Shown here: one piece after another, positions 8,645 through 17,942 of the stretch | Layout of the letters: every line of letters starts with the position of its first letter | Position numbering within the stretch: position 1 is the stretch's first letter | NCBI GenBank assembly: GCA_019695295.1 | Contig: JAIBAH010000007.1 | Span: forward strand, 1-64,000 | DNA: 64,000 nt | From: Bacteroidia bacterium | GTDB lineage: Bacteria; Bacteroidota; Bacteroidia; J057 | Direction: 5' to 3' | The notes under the pieces: generated by a model | Database searches by the model: none | The model's input: only the letters and a program-made list of their open reading frames with translations | What the model was told of the DNA's origin: nothing | Made by a program: the position numbers and the translations under genes

Positions 8645-10315
8645 ATGAAAAAAGCATTCATTTTTATAGGGGTTTTGGGGCTGTTTTATGCCTCTCATGC
8701 ACTGCACGCACAGGTCTTTTACAAATGGAAGGCGCAGGCGGCTTTGGGTACAAGTATTTACAAAGGAGATATCGGAAATTCCGGCAAACTGAAAACGGCA
8801 TTCAGTGCGGGTCTTCAGCGCGAAATTGCTTATGGAATAGGCGCAAGAGCCGGATTTGAAAGATATACGGTTACTGCCAACGACAGAGTCAATGCGTCGA
8901 ATGAACTTACTGAAGATGCAGATAATTTCAGCCGGTCTCTGAACTTTAAAACCAAGGCCTATAATGTATCGCTTCAGGCGGTTTATTCTGCCAATAATGG
9001 ATATCTGCTTCCGGAAAATGCCCGGATTGCGCCTTTTGCTTTTGCGGGTGCAGGAATAACGGGATTTGAGATCTGGGCGGATCAATATTACGGGCCGGGC
9101 AGTATTTATCCTTATGATTATGCAAACCTTGACGGAAACATCCGCAACGTAACTTCCGGTGACCCAAAAATGCAGGACGGAGTATTTGAAACCAATGTTA
9201 CTTCGCTTCCTTTGGAAGAAACCCAACCTGCTAATACCGTTTTTACGCCAATGTTGGGTTTAGGAGCAAATATCAGAATCAGCAACCGTTTCAGCGGGTT
9301 TGTGTCCTCAAATATCGCTTTCCCCTTTACCGACTATCTTGACGGAGTCTCGGGGAAAGTAAATCCTGCACTTGAGCCCACTTCTACGGAAGCTTACCTT
9401 GCCAATCCCGGTGGTTTACTTTCAGAATACAGAGGCAATCCGGGTAAACAAGACCGTATCATCTCAGCTTCATTTGGAATCAGCTATCATTTCGGTGGAA
9501 ATTATTATGATAAAGGCCCCGTTGTGCTTGCTCCCCCTCAGGATACGGTGAAAGGGAAAAAAGCGAAAAAAACAGAAAACTTTGAAATTGATCCGTTCAA
9601 TGACAATGCAATTGTTTCCGGTAAATCCAAACGGCCTTTTACGTTGAAAGAAAAAGAGGAAATGGTATTCTTTACCAATGAAAACGGAGAAAGAGATACG
9701 ATGTTTGTCATGAAAATAGATACCATTTATAAAAATGAAAGCTACGCAGTAAGAGGAACTGAAACTGCCGCTCCCAAAGAATATCAAAGCCTGACCAATA
9801 ACAGTGGTGCTCCGGCTGCGGGTGCTGATGCTACGGTAATCCGGGATATTTATGAAAAACTCAGCCAGCTTACAGAAGGAATTGCTGCAATTGACAACCG
9901 GGTAAAACAAATAGAAAATACCCTGAGTAACTCCAGCGTTCGTACTTACCCGAGCCCTGTTGCTGAAAGCAATACCGATATTTTCAGTACACTCCAGTCT
10001 GTTGTAGTATATTTCCCTTATGGAAAATCGTCTTTGGACGCAGCCTCAACCACTAAACTCAATACGATTGCCGAAATTTTAAAGCAATATCCCAATATCG
10101 GCGTTGCCCTGAATGCATTCGCTGACCCGTCCGGCTCCGCATCAACCAATATGAAATTATCTCAGGAAAGAGCTTCCAGTGTCAGAAAATACCTTTCCGG
10201 GCTGGGTGTAAAAAGCTATCAGATGATTGCCCAGTATCATGGCTCTGAAGGGGACGCAGGCAGTGCCGACGCCGGAAGACGAAGAGTAGAATTAGAGTTT
10301 ATCAAAGTAAGATAA
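8645..10315 (+). CDS. OmpA-family outer-membrane protein with N-terminal beta-barrel
   Basis: About 556 residues. A signal peptide (KKAFIFIGVLGLFYASHALHAQ) leads into a probable outer-membrane beta-barrel (residues ~25-290, alternating aromatic strands, ending in SASFGISYHFGG). Then come a charged linker, a short coiled region (IYEKLSQLTEGIAAIDNRVKQ) and a C-terminal OmpA domain from about residue 450, with YFPYGKSSLD, RASSVRKYLSGLGV and GRRRVELEF. It should anchor the outer membrane to peptidoglycan. The frame could start at 8639 (ATG TTT ATG); the second ATG is preferred because MKK begins a standard signal peptide. A terminator follows at 10338. Confidence 0.85.
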   Translation: MKKAFIFIGVLGLFYASHALHAQVFYKWKAQAALGTSIYKGDIGNSGKLKTAFSAGLQREIAYGIGARAGFERYTVTANDRVNASNELTEDADNFSRSLNFKTKAYNVSLQAVYSANNGYLLPENARIAPFAFAGAGITGFEIWADQYYGPGSIYPYDYANLDGNIRNVTSGDPKMQDGVFETNVTSLPLEETQPANTVFTPMLGLGANIRISNRFSGFVSSNIAFPFTDYLDGVSGKVNPALEPTSTEAYLANPGGLLSEYRGNPGKQDRIISASFGISYHFGGNYYDKGPVVLAPPQDTVKGKKAKKTENFEIDPFNDNAIVSGKSKRPFTLKEKEEMVFFTNENGERDTMFVMKIDTIYKNESYAVRGTETAAPKEYQSLTNNSGAPAAGADATVIRDIYEKLSQLTEGIAAIDNRVKQIENTLSNSSVRTYPSPVAESNTDIFSTLQSVVVYFPYGKSSLDAASTTKLNTIAEILKQYPNIGVALNAFADPSGSASTNMKLSQERASSVRKYLSGLGVKSYQMIAQYHGSEGDAGSADAGRRRVELEFIKVR

Positions 10316-10337
10316 AAAAACTCCTTTTCAGCATCTG

Positions 10338-10371
10338 AAGCCCGTAAGTACGATATTACTTGCGGGCTTTT
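10338..10371 (+). terminator. Terminator after the OmpA-family gene
   Basis: AAGCCCGTAAGTA pairs with TACTTGCGGGCTT with a single G-T type pair in the stem, followed by T residues, 22 bases after the stop codon. Confidence 0.85.
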
Positions 10372-10420
10372 GTCATTATAAAATGATTTAAGTCAATTTT
10401 TTCAGGTTTTTAAAAATATA

Positions 10421-10452
10421 TTTGATTCTCTCTGTTAAAGTTTGTATTATTG
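10421..10452 (+). promoter_or_regulatory. Promoter and ~195-base leader of the lipase-like gene
   Basis: TTTG (10421-10424), a 20-base spacer and TATTATTG (10445-10452, one mismatch to TAnnTTTG). The start codon at 10650 leaves an unusually long leader holding a perfect 14-base palindrome, TTCCGGATCCGGAA, near 10507-10520. No other gene fits in the 334-base gap. Confidence 0.55.
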
Positions 10453-10649
10453 CATAGAGTAAAAAGTGGGCAATCACATTTTTTTCAAAAATTCATTCAT
10501 TGGGTTTCCGGATCCGGAATATAAAACTTCCGGATAAAAAGGGAGTCTCTTTCTCTGTGAGCCAGGTAAAGGCATGGATGGAGGATGTTTTGTTTGCTTT
10601 TGCTGAATAGCTTTTCTATTATTTTACCATACAATCAAATTTTTTTACA

Positions 10650-11933
10650 ATGAAAAGAACATTGTTAATTGTGGCGATTTTGTTTTTTACCAGTCTTACT
10701 TCAGTCCTTGCAGACAATATCGTTGAGTATCAGAAAGTCAAAAGAATGACATTTGCTGATTTAAAAAAAGAATGGGCGGACAAACACGCTCCGGAAATTC
10801 TGGTTCCCATTCACAACGAAGTAGATATCTACGACATTACCTATACGACGAAGTGGCATGATGGCTCCGAAATCAAAGCTACAGGGCTTTATATGGTGCC
10901 TGTGAATGTAAATAAAGCGATGCCTCAGGTACTTTATCATCATGGAACCTCGGTCAGAAAAGAAAGAAGCGGGATGTTTTTTAATGGAGAAGAAATGCTT
11001 TGCTATTTTTTTGCAGCAGACGGTTATTGTGTAATCATGCCGGATTATATCGGTTTGGGAAAAGGGGAGAAAAGGCACTTGTATCAACATGCAGATTCTG
11101 AAGGTCAGGCTGCAATAGATTTGATGAGAGCGGTTAATTCCCTCAATGAAAAGATAAATATAAATAGTAACGGACAGATTTTCATTACCGGTTATTCTCA
11201 GGGAGGACATGCGGCTATGGCTACACACAAAAAGCTACAGGATGAATATAAGGGAATCTATAAGGTAACGGCTTCTTCTCCTATGTCGGGTGCTTACGAT
11301 ATGACCGGCGCCCAAAGCGAAACGATGTTTAAGCCTTATACACAGCCGCATTATTTACCGTATCTCTATGAGTCCTATCAGGAAGCCTATCACGTCTATG
11401 ACGGAGACTTCTACGAAGCCTACAGACCGGAATACAGAGAAATGCTGAGACGACTTTACAGTGGAAAATATCAGCACTTTCAGATTAATGATTCTTTGCC
11501 GAAAGTCCCGAAAAACATATTCTCCGATTCTATGATTAATCAGTTTCTGACAAACCCTTCTTTTCCTTTCAAAAAAAGACTCGAAGAAAATAACCTTTAC
11601 AACTGGAAACCCGAAGCCCCCGTTCAACTTTGTTATTGTAAAAGCGACGAAGAGGTAAATTACAAAAACTCCATCGTTACTTACAATAAAATGAAAGAAC
11701 TTGGAGCAAAAAAAGTCCGAAAACTCAATGTTTCGAATAAATTCAGTCATGGTAATTGCGCAGGGATGGCCACAATACACACGAAAATGTATTTTGACAG
11801 TTTCCGTAAAGGAAGCAAAAACGGAACCCGTGGCCCCCTTTTCAAAAGATTCATCCTCAGAATCGGTAAATGGATTACACCAGAACACTCCCTGAAATCC
11901 AAGATGAAGCGTCTGGAAGAGAAAACTTTCTGA
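10650..11933 (+). CDS. Secreted alpha/beta hydrolase, lipase/prolyl-oligopeptidase-like
   Basis: A 427-residue protein with a signal peptide ending near ADN (residue 22) and an alpha/beta hydrolase fold. HHGT near residue 98 forms the oxyanion region and GYSQGGHAAM carries the nucleophile S183. A candidate acid lies in CKSDEEVNY and the histidine in FSHGNC. The arrangement resembles secretory lipases and related esterases, so a role in breaking down esters or lipids outside the cytoplasm is likely. No T9SS sorting domain is present, so it probably stays in the periplasm. It converges on the GH31 gene, with a 44-base perfect palindrome between them. Confidence 0.8.
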   Translation: MKRTLLIVAILFFTSLTSVLADNIVEYQKVKRMTFADLKKEWADKHAPEILVPIHNEVDIYDITYTTKWHDGSEIKATGLYMVPVNVNKAMPQVLYHHGTSVRKERSGMFFNGEEMLCYFFAADGYCVIMPDYIGLGKGEKRHLYQHADSEGQAAIDLMRAVNSLNEKININSNGQIFITGYSQGGHAAMATHKKLQDEYKGIYKVTASSPMSGAYDMTGAQSETMFKPYTQPHYLPYLYESYQEAYHVYDGDFYEAYRPEYREMLRRLYSGKYQHFQINDSLPKVPKNIFSDSMINQFLTNPSFPFKKRLEENNLYNWKPEAPVQLCYCKSDEEVNYKNSIVTYNKMKELGAKKVRKLNVSNKFSHGNCAGMATIHTKMYFDSFRKGSKNGTRGPLFKRFILRIGKWITPEHSLKSKMKRLEEKTF

Positions 11934-11988
11934 TATTTATTTCCATTTCTTTAAAATCTGTAACATAACGGTAAGGATGAACGATAAT

Positions 11989-12032
11989 CCCATACGGTAG
12001 CCCTTTGCCATGGCAAAGGGCTACCGTATGGG
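11989..12032. repeat. 44-base perfect palindrome between convergent genes
   Basis: The 22-base arm 11989-12010 is exactly mirrored by 12011-12032, so one strand folds into a hairpin with no unpaired loop beyond the sterically required bases. The gap holds only this element between the lipase-like gene and the GH31 gene. There is no clear T-run, so it is either a factor-assisted bidirectional terminator or a dispersed repeat. Confidence 0.85.
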
Positions 12033-12042
12033 AAAGCGGAAG

Positions 12043-14916
12043 TTACTTTACCAGCAAGTCAGTACCTTTAATCCGGATTGTAGCAGGAGCTGCTATCCAG
12101 TTCATATAAAATACCAGCCTTTTATTTTCTTCATCCCAGTAGGCATTGGCCGGATTTGCGTCGGGTTTCCCTTTGATTACCTTTAGTTTTTCTTTCCCGA
12201 TTCTGACTTCGTAGGGCATTGTCTGAATATTTCTTATCCCCCACAGTAAAAATCGCTGACGGGGCATAGTAGGAAAAGTTCCTTCTTTATCTATAACAAT
12301 TTCGAGGATATTCGGAGAGGAAAATCCCTTGAATTTCAGCAGACAAAACAGCTGCTTTTGCACCGGGTCCACCAATTCTCCATTGTCCGTATAGAGGGTA
12401 TATTCTGATTCCGGTTCAGATAAATCCGGGAAATAGTTCATAATAAGGGTATCTGCATCATATCGTGAAGTATGATTGATATCAGGAGAAAGGGGGAGAA
12501 AGGCGCCTGCCCGGACAAAAACAGGAATCCGGTCTTCCAGTGCAGGCAAAGGGATAGGAATTCCCCCTCCCCACCAGTAATTATAGGTATGAAAATCAAA
12601 CCATTTACCCTGCGGAAGATATACATTCCGGCTTTTATTGTTTTTCTCAAATACCGGTGCAATCAGGAGATTTTTTCCCCACATGTATTCATCATCCGTT
12701 TTCAGCAAATCTTTGTCATAGGGGAAATAGTAATACAAAGGACGGGCAAGCGGCAATCCTTTGGTGTGATTTTCCCAGGTTAAAGTATAATTGTATGGGA
12801 GTAACCGGTATCTGAGTTGTATCGCTTCCTTAACGAGCTTCTGGGTTTTTTCACTATAAAAAATGGGTTCTGAAGGCAGACCCGAACCATGAGCGCGCAT
12901 TACCGGGGTAAAAGCACCGAACTGCAACCATCTTGTATATAACTCTTCGTCCAGCGGACCTCCCGTAAAGCCTCCCAAATCAGAATGCATATATCCAATC
13001 CCACACATTCCGGCTCCGAGCATAATGGAAGTTTGTGCACGCAGCGAGCCCCAGGAACGGGAAACATCCCCTGACCAGGGAAATACATTATATCTTTGGA
13101 GACCGGCATAACCCGAACGTGACATATTGAACAACCGGTCAGCCGGAAAATTTTTCTTATGATACTCATCTATCATCTTAGCCCAGTACAGGGGATAAAG
13201 ATTATGCGATTCCTCCGCAGTTCCGATTTTATGCATCATTCTTTTGGGATGATTCTCCGGCTCTCCGGAATCACACCACCATCCACTGATTTTATGGTTT
13301 CGCCAGAGTTCATCATAATGTTTCCAGAACCACTGCTGCGCTTTGGGTTCAAAAATATCCAGTAAAGCCGCAGGCCCGGCCCAGAAATCCGGAATTTTAG
13401 CCGTTTTTCCATTGGTAAGTTTGGCAAAATATCCGAGGCTGTCCAGTTCTTTATAGTGCTTTGAAGTATGGACAAAATAAGACTCCGTAATCAGAATGGT
13501 TTTCACTCCTTTTTTATTCCAGTTCAGAATCATCTGTGACGGATTGGGGAATTTATTGTAATCAAAAGAAAGGTTTCCCATTTTTTCCAGATCCCCGAAC
13601 CAGTATAAATCCAGCAGAACCGCTTCGAGAGGGAAACCCGCTTCCAGCGTTTTAGTGATTACGGAATCCGCCTCTTCCCGGCTTTTATATCCAAAACGGG
13701 ACTGAATAAAACCCAGTGTCCAAATTGGAGGCATATCCTGACGGCCGGTAAGATAGGTGTAATTTTCAATGATTTTTTCATGCGTATCTCCCATAATCAT
13801 ATAATAAGTGAGGGCAGAATCCAGCACTCCGAACTCCAGCACGTTTTTCTCCGTTTTACCGATATCAAAATACCCTTTTCTGGGATTATCAAAAAACAAT
13901 CCGTATCTTCGGGACGACTGAATATAGGGAATACTCAGATTTAAGCGGGTTTCTCCTTCTGTATAGCCAAAAGAGGCCGTATTATAATTATAAAGCCGCT
14001 GCCCCCTTCTGTCAATATTTACCGCTCTTGAACCTGCCCCGTAAATATGTTCATCTCCGGCAAGATAGATTCTTGTTCCCGCTATTTTTTCTGTTTTATC
14101 CTGAAAAAATCCGTTTTCATCCTTAAAAAGTAAAGAATCCCCTCTGTAAAAAGCAATCCGCATAGGACTTCTGGAAATTTCCATGGAATACCGGTTATCA
14201 GCCCAATAGATTTTAACGGGTTGGGAGGCCTTATTTTCAATTCGGGTTTTCCAGACAGTAGGTTTTCCTACAACGGCAATGTTGAATTCCTGGGGTTGCT
14301 TTCTGTTTTTCAGGATAGAAACCCCGATGATTTCGTCGGTGAAATGCGTCAGATAAACAGAAAGCCGGGAGCCCTCAATCTGTAACCCGTTTTCAATCGG
14401 AATCACCGCCTTGAAAGAGCCCAGATCCATTCCATCTTTCCCGCTGACCGTTTCCAGATACCCGTTGGGATAGGTTTTGATGGCAGGATAGAAAATGTCT
14501 TTTTCTCCTTTATCTTTTGCAACCCTCGTACCGTCCTCATTGCGGAATACAAAGGAAAGCTGCAAAAAAGGCTCCTCTTCGGAAAATCCATAAAAACTGC
14601 GGATGTGATAACGAATCAGATAGGTATTCTCATCTACTTTATTCATGTACATTCTCGGGTCTGCTTTGCCCCAGTTGCCCTGCACATACCGCCATCCGCT
14701 TGGCTCATCAGGCGTACCCAAAATGACTCCAGTGTGTGCATAAATGCTTTCCTTATAGTCTTTTAGTGCCATATTTCCCTGATCAGCATGGAAAATAATC
14801 GTAACAGTATCGTCCGCTGTGGGATTTTCCGGAAATACTTCTACCACCTGAGCCACGGCTAAATGAGAAGAGAATACAATAATCAGAAGTGAAAGGAGAA
14901 ATTGAATCGTTCGCAT
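12043..14916 (-). CDS. GH31 family glycoside hydrolase (alpha-glucosidase/xylosidase type), exported
   Basis: About 957 residues from the start chosen at 14916, where MRTIQFLLSLLIIVFSSHLAVAQ gives a clean signal peptide. The longer frame to 15024 adds 36 unconvincing residues. After an N-terminal beta-sandwich (VEVFPENPTADDTVTIIFHA) comes the GH31 N-terminal domain, then the barrel. The nucleophile is D549 in WWCDSGEPE, and RSGYAGLQRYNVFPWSGD carries the acid/base region. The C-terminal beta domains end at IRIKGTDLLVK. GH31 enzymes cut alpha-linked glucose or xylose from oligosaccharides. It lacks SusC/D neighbours, so the substrate is open. Confidence 0.9.
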   Translation of the reverse strand: MRTIQFLLSLLIIVFSSHLAVAQVVEVFPENPTADDTVTIIFHADQGNMALKDYKESIYAHTGVILGTPDEPSGWRYVQGNWGKADPRMYMNKVDENTYLIRYHIRSFYGFSEEEPFLQLSFVFRNEDGTRVAKDKGEKDIFYPAIKTYPNGYLETVSGKDGMDLGSFKAVIPIENGLQIEGSRLSVYLTHFTDEIIGVSILKNRKQPQEFNIAVVGKPTVWKTRIENKASQPVKIYWADNRYSMEISRSPMRIAFYRGDSLLFKDENGFFQDKTEKIAGTRIYLAGDEHIYGAGSRAVNIDRRGQRLYNYNTASFGYTEGETRLNLSIPYIQSSRRYGLFFDNPRKGYFDIGKTEKNVLEFGVLDSALTYYMIMGDTHEKIIENYTYLTGRQDMPPIWTLGFIQSRFGYKSREEADSVITKTLEAGFPLEAVLLDLYWFGDLEKMGNLSFDYNKFPNPSQMILNWNKKGVKTILITESYFVHTSKHYKELDSLGYFAKLTNGKTAKIPDFWAGPAALLDIFEPKAQQWFWKHYDELWRNHKISGWWCDSGEPENHPKRMMHKIGTAEESHNLYPLYWAKMIDEYHKKNFPADRLFNMSRSGYAGLQRYNVFPWSGDVSRSWGSLRAQTSIMLGAGMCGIGYMHSDLGGFTGGPLDEELYTRWLQFGAFTPVMRAHGSGLPSEPIFYSEKTQKLVKEAIQLRYRLLPYNYTLTWENHTKGLPLARPLYYYFPYDKDLLKTDDEYMWGKNLLIAPVFEKNNKSRNVYLPQGKWFDFHTYNYWWGGGIPIPLPALEDRIPVFVRAGAFLPLSPDINHTSRYDADTLIMNYFPDLSEPESEYTLYTDNGELVDPVQKQLFCLLKFKGFSSPNILEIVIDKEGTFPTMPRQRFLLWGIRNIQTMPYEVRIGKEKLKVIKGKPDANPANAYWDEENKRLVFYMNWIAAPATIRIKGTDLLVK

Positions 14917-15000
14917 GAAAGTATATTTTTTGCAAAGGTGCAAATTTTTTTGAAAACAGGAGAAACCACAGACGAAATTCTGGTAATTGAAGATTTTTTT

Positions 15001-15008
15001 TATCTTTG
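15001..15008 (+). promoter_or_regulatory. Probable -7 promoter box for the DUF1801 gene
   Basis: TATCTTTG matches TAnnTTTG and lies 27 bases before the start codon. No clean TTTG was found at the expected upstream distance, so the call is weak. Confidence 0.45.
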
Positions 15009-15035
15009 TGGCATAAAAATTCACTTTTTTAAACC

Positions 15036-15629
15036 ATGAAATCAGCTAAATCGGTCGAAGAATTCATAGAAAACTATCCGGAATGGAAAAGTATGCTCAC
15101 AACCCTCAGAAATTTCCTGCTCGAATCCGGAATGACGGAAACAATCAAGTGGGGAGCACCTGTTTATACCGTAAACGGAAAAAATGTAGCCGGTATTGGT
15201 GCATTTAAATCGTATGCAGGGATATGGTTTTTTCAGGGGGCCTTGCTGGAAGATAAATACCAGTTACTCATCAATGCCAATGAAGGCAATACCAAAGCCC
15301 TCAGGCAAATGCGGTTTCATCATGAATCTGAAATAGAGGAAGTGATAGTAAGGGGATACATCACCGAAGCCATCAATAATCAGATGGAAGGCCGGGAAAT
15401 CAAACCCGATAAAGCCAAACCGCTGGAAATCCCCGGAGCCCTTCAGGAAATGCTGAACGAAAACCCGGAATTAAAACAACGTTTTGAGCAAAGCAACCTG
15501 ACCCGCAAAAGGGAATTTGCCGAACTGATTTCTACCGCCAAAAGAGAAGATACCCTCAAAAACCGGCTGGAAAAAATCAAAATTCATCTTCAGGAAAATA
15601 CAGGATTGAATGATAAATACCGGCCCTGA
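15036..15629 (+). CDS. DUF1801/YdeI-family cytoplasmic protein
   Basis: A 197-residue protein. Residues 5-115 form a DUF1801 (YdhG/YjbR-like) domain with the typical TIKWGAPVYTVNGKNVAGIGAFKSY block. The helical C-terminal part (REFAELISTAKREDTLKNRLEKI) matches the YdeI/OmpD-associated tail, where AxxxETRxxRI-like helices follow. Its molecular role is not established; YdeI relatives were linked to bacteriocin or peptide resistance. It lies divergent from GH31 and convergent with the DUF1573 gene. Confidence 0.85.
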   Translation: MKSAKSVEEFIENYPEWKSMLTTLRNFLLESGMTETIKWGAPVYTVNGKNVAGIGAFKSYAGIWFFQGALLEDKYQLLINANEGNTKALRQMRFHHESEIEEVIVRGYITEAINNQMEGREIKPDKAKPLEIPGALQEMLNENPELKQRFEQSNLTRKREFAELISTAKREDTLKNRLEKIKIHLQENTGLNDKYRP

Positions 15630-15679
15630 AAAATCATGATTTGTTTCTTTGGGCTGGTGTTTCATGAGAATACACAATC

Positions 15680-16861
15680 TCAATACATTTTTTCTTTCCT
15701 GCCTTTCCGCTTCTTTTCGGGTTCGGTTTGGCCTTTAGCGATTACTTCTCCGGTGATTTTCAGTACCTTATTGATATCCCCTTTGAAATTTCCGGTTACC
15801 GTAACCGTTTTGTTCTGATATCCCTCCTTTCCTGCAGAATTAAATACTACCACTACCTCACAGGTTTCCCCCGGTTTGATTACATCTTTGGTGCAATAGG
15901 AGGCAGTACACCCGCAGGAAGGCTTCACATTGGTAATCACAAGGTCATTTTTTCCGGTATTTTTAAGCTGAAACTGATGGGTTACTTCTTCTCCTTCCTT
16001 CACCGTTTTGAAATTGTAGGTCTCCTCTTCCCACTTCACACTCGTTTCCGGCAGCGTTTCCGCTATTTCGATATAGGATTCCTTTGCATTATAGTCCACA
16101 TCTGCGGCTGCTGCTGCCATCTGAGCTGCCACTGAATCAGCATAGTAGTAATCAGGCGGAGCGGCTTCGGTAATAATCTCATCCGGTGTTTCCTCTGCCA
16201 TGGTTTTTATGGCTATTTTTTGAAGAGAGTCCGATAATTCAAAATAACGGAAAGTAAAAGCCCCCAATCTTTCTTCTCTTCCGGGATATCCGGCAATGGG
16301 TTCTGCCGGAAGTCTTCGGTAAGAAACCGAAAATTCATTATCAAATTTAGGAGAACCGGAGTATCGGTAATAATCAGCTTCTTTTACCAGAAACCGGCAC
16401 ATATTTTTTTCTGCTGCCAGAATCTGTTCCTTCCCGGTGAAAGCGGTATATCCAAGGTCATGTATCGAAAAAGCAAAAATCATATGCCATATAAACTCCA
16501 TAAAGTCCTCTTCTGCCAGTATGTTTTCCTCTTGCTTCCCGTCGGTACCTTTATTCAGCATTGCAGAAGGAAACAGAAGCCAGCGCACTCCGCCTTTATC
16601 TACAACTGCCAGTACCGATTCAATATCAGAAACCCCAAATTTTACCGGATTTTTCAACCCTTTTTCTGAAACAAATGCCTCAAAATCTGACTCCCTGATG
16701 GGTGTTTTTACAGAGTCCGGCGAAATCAGTTGAAACTCCCTTAATCCGGTATTGGCTCCTGAATAGGACCATATAAACTGCGGGCTGATACTTTGGGCAA
16801 AAAGGCTGGTACCAGCCATAAAAAATAATAAAAACAATAAAAACAGATTTAATTTTTTCAT
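15680..16861 (-). CDS. Exported DUF1573 protein with a long novel N-terminal region
   Basis: A 393-residue protein from the start at 16861, chosen because KKLNLFLLFLLFFMAGTSLFAQ forms a signal peptide; the open frame reaches 16897. Residues ~40-250 match no family I recognise and resemble gliding-motility accessory proteins (PIRESDFEAFVSEKG, then FSIHDLGYTAFTGKEQI). The C-terminal ~110 residues are a DUF1573 immunoglobulin-like domain with its diagnostic PSCGCTASYCTKDVIKPGE. It ends in a basic tail (KKRKGRKEKMY). DUF1573 domains are common in Bacteroidota surface proteins; function is unknown. Confidence 0.75.
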   Translation of the reverse strand: MKKLNLFLLFLLFFMAGTSLFAQSISPQFIWSYSGANTGLREFQLISPDSVKTPIRESDFEAFVSEKGLKNPVKFGVSDIESVLAVVDKGGVRWLLFPSAMLNKGTDGKQEENILAEEDFMEFIWHMIFAFSIHDLGYTAFTGKEQILAAEKNMCRFLVKEADYYRYSGSPKFDNEFSVSYRRLPAEPIAGYPGREERLGAFTFRYFELSDSLQKIAIKTMAEETPDEIITEAAPPDYYYADSVAAQMAAAAADVDYNAKESYIEIAETLPETSVKWEEETYNFKTVKEGEEVTHQFQLKNTGKNDLVITNVKPSCGCTASYCTKDVIKPGETCEVVVVFNSAGKEGYQNKTVTVTGNFKGDINKVLKITGEVIAKGQTEPEKKRKGRKEKMY

Positions 16862-17374
16862 ATAATGAATGATTGTCCTGAAAATAATGCAAAACAAATT
16901 TCAGGGATAAATGTCAAATTTTATCAAATGTAAGATTTTTCTAAAGAGATAAAACGGAACAGGAAATTTAAAAATTGTTACCGAAAAATGCAGGACAAAG
17001 ATACTCATTATATTTTTTTGAATAAAAAATAATCAGGAATTATCCCGGTAAAAATTCAGTGATTTTTGTAATAATACGCTTTAAAATGCTACTAAATAAT
17101 GGTTTATTATGGAATTGTAAAGGAAATGAAAAAAGAAAAAATATTGATTCAAAGAAATAAAAAAGAAACGACATGAATTTTCAGTGAAAAAATTTTGAAA
17201 GACTATTATTTCCTTTCATATTTGTAGTCCGATTCAGCAAAAAACGACACAGAATCCTTCGTAACTATATTGAAGAGAAAATGTTAAAAAAAAATGAAAA
17301 AAGAGAAACTATTTATTTGATTTTAACGTTGTAAGTCGTATATTTGCACAAACTTTCAGAAATTATTGAAACTT
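16862..17374. other. AT-rich intergenic region upstream of the ECF sigma gene
   Basis: About 510 bases between divergent genes with no coding frame. Only the sigma-gene promoter at 17316-17346 was recognised. Confidence 0.45.
17316..17346 (+). promoter_or_regulatory. Bacteroidota-type promoter for the ECF sigma gene
   Basis: TTTG (17316-17319), a 19-base spacer and TATATTTG (17339-17346) match the housekeeping consensus exactly, 28 bases before the ATG. Confidence 0.8.
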
Positions 17375-17887
17375 ATGACAAAAGCAGAATTTCACGGAGT
17401 ATTAGCACAAAATTACAAATCACTCAGACCCGCAGCTTTGCGTCTTACTCACAGTGCGGATGAGGCAAATGATTTGATTCAGGAAACACTGTTGAAAGCA
17501 TTACGTAATCAGGAAAAGTTTAATGACGGTACAAATATTAAGGCATGGCTATATACTATCATGCGTAATACTTTTATCACTCATTATCACCGCATTATCA
17601 AAAGAACTACTCATATTGACACCTCAGATGACTTCAATGTCATTGCGACAAGTCAGTCTCAGATTGAGTATAACCGCGGGGAACAATCGGTTCTTGCTGA
17701 CGAAATCCAGAAAGAAATCAGTGCGCTTCCCGAAATGTATCAGTATCCATTTATGCAGTATTTTGTAGGATATAAATATCAGGAAATTGCTGAGGATATG
17801 GATATTCCGCTCGGAACCGTTAAAAACCGCATTCACGTAGCCCGTAAAATGCTGAAAGAACGCCTCGAGCATTTAAATATGAATTAA
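17375..17887 (+). CDS. ECF-family RNA polymerase sigma factor
   Basis: A 170-residue sigma factor with region 2 (NYKSLRPAALRLTHSADEANDLIQETLLKAL through IKAWLYTIMRNTFI) and region 4 (ALPEMYQYPFMQYFVGYKYQEIAEDMDIPLGTVKNRIHVARK, a complete helix-turn-helix). The ATG at 17375 is preferred over an upstream in-frame TTG at 17366. No anti-sigma factor gene is adjacent, unlike the usual Bacteroidota FecI-FecR pair. It also carries a housekeeping promoter, so it may be constitutively made. The close RpoE-like proteins of this phylum are often stand-alone. mqnB follows after 55 bases. Confidence 0.92.
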   Translation: MTKAEFHGVLAQNYKSLRPAALRLTHSADEANDLIQETLLKALRNQEKFNDGTNIKAWLYTIMRNTFITHYHRIIKRTTHIDTSDDFNVIATSQSQIEYNRGEQSVLADEIQKEISALPEMYQYPFMQYFVGYKYQEIAEDMDIPLGTVKNRIHVARKMLKERLEHLNMN

Positions 17888-17942
17888 TCCGGCTTTTTTT
17901 GCTTAACCGGCCTGATTCGCCCTCAAATTTATAAAAATTGCT

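Noticed and set aside
10761-11228. Minus-strand frame opposite the lipase-like gene
   Set aside because: Overlaps the catalytic part of the real gene and is rich in the shadow-type residues Cys, His and Tyr.
12043-15024. Start of the GH31 gene at 15024
   Set aside because: The extra 36 residues are basic and cysteine-rich, not a signal peptide, while the ATG at 14916 starts a clean one.
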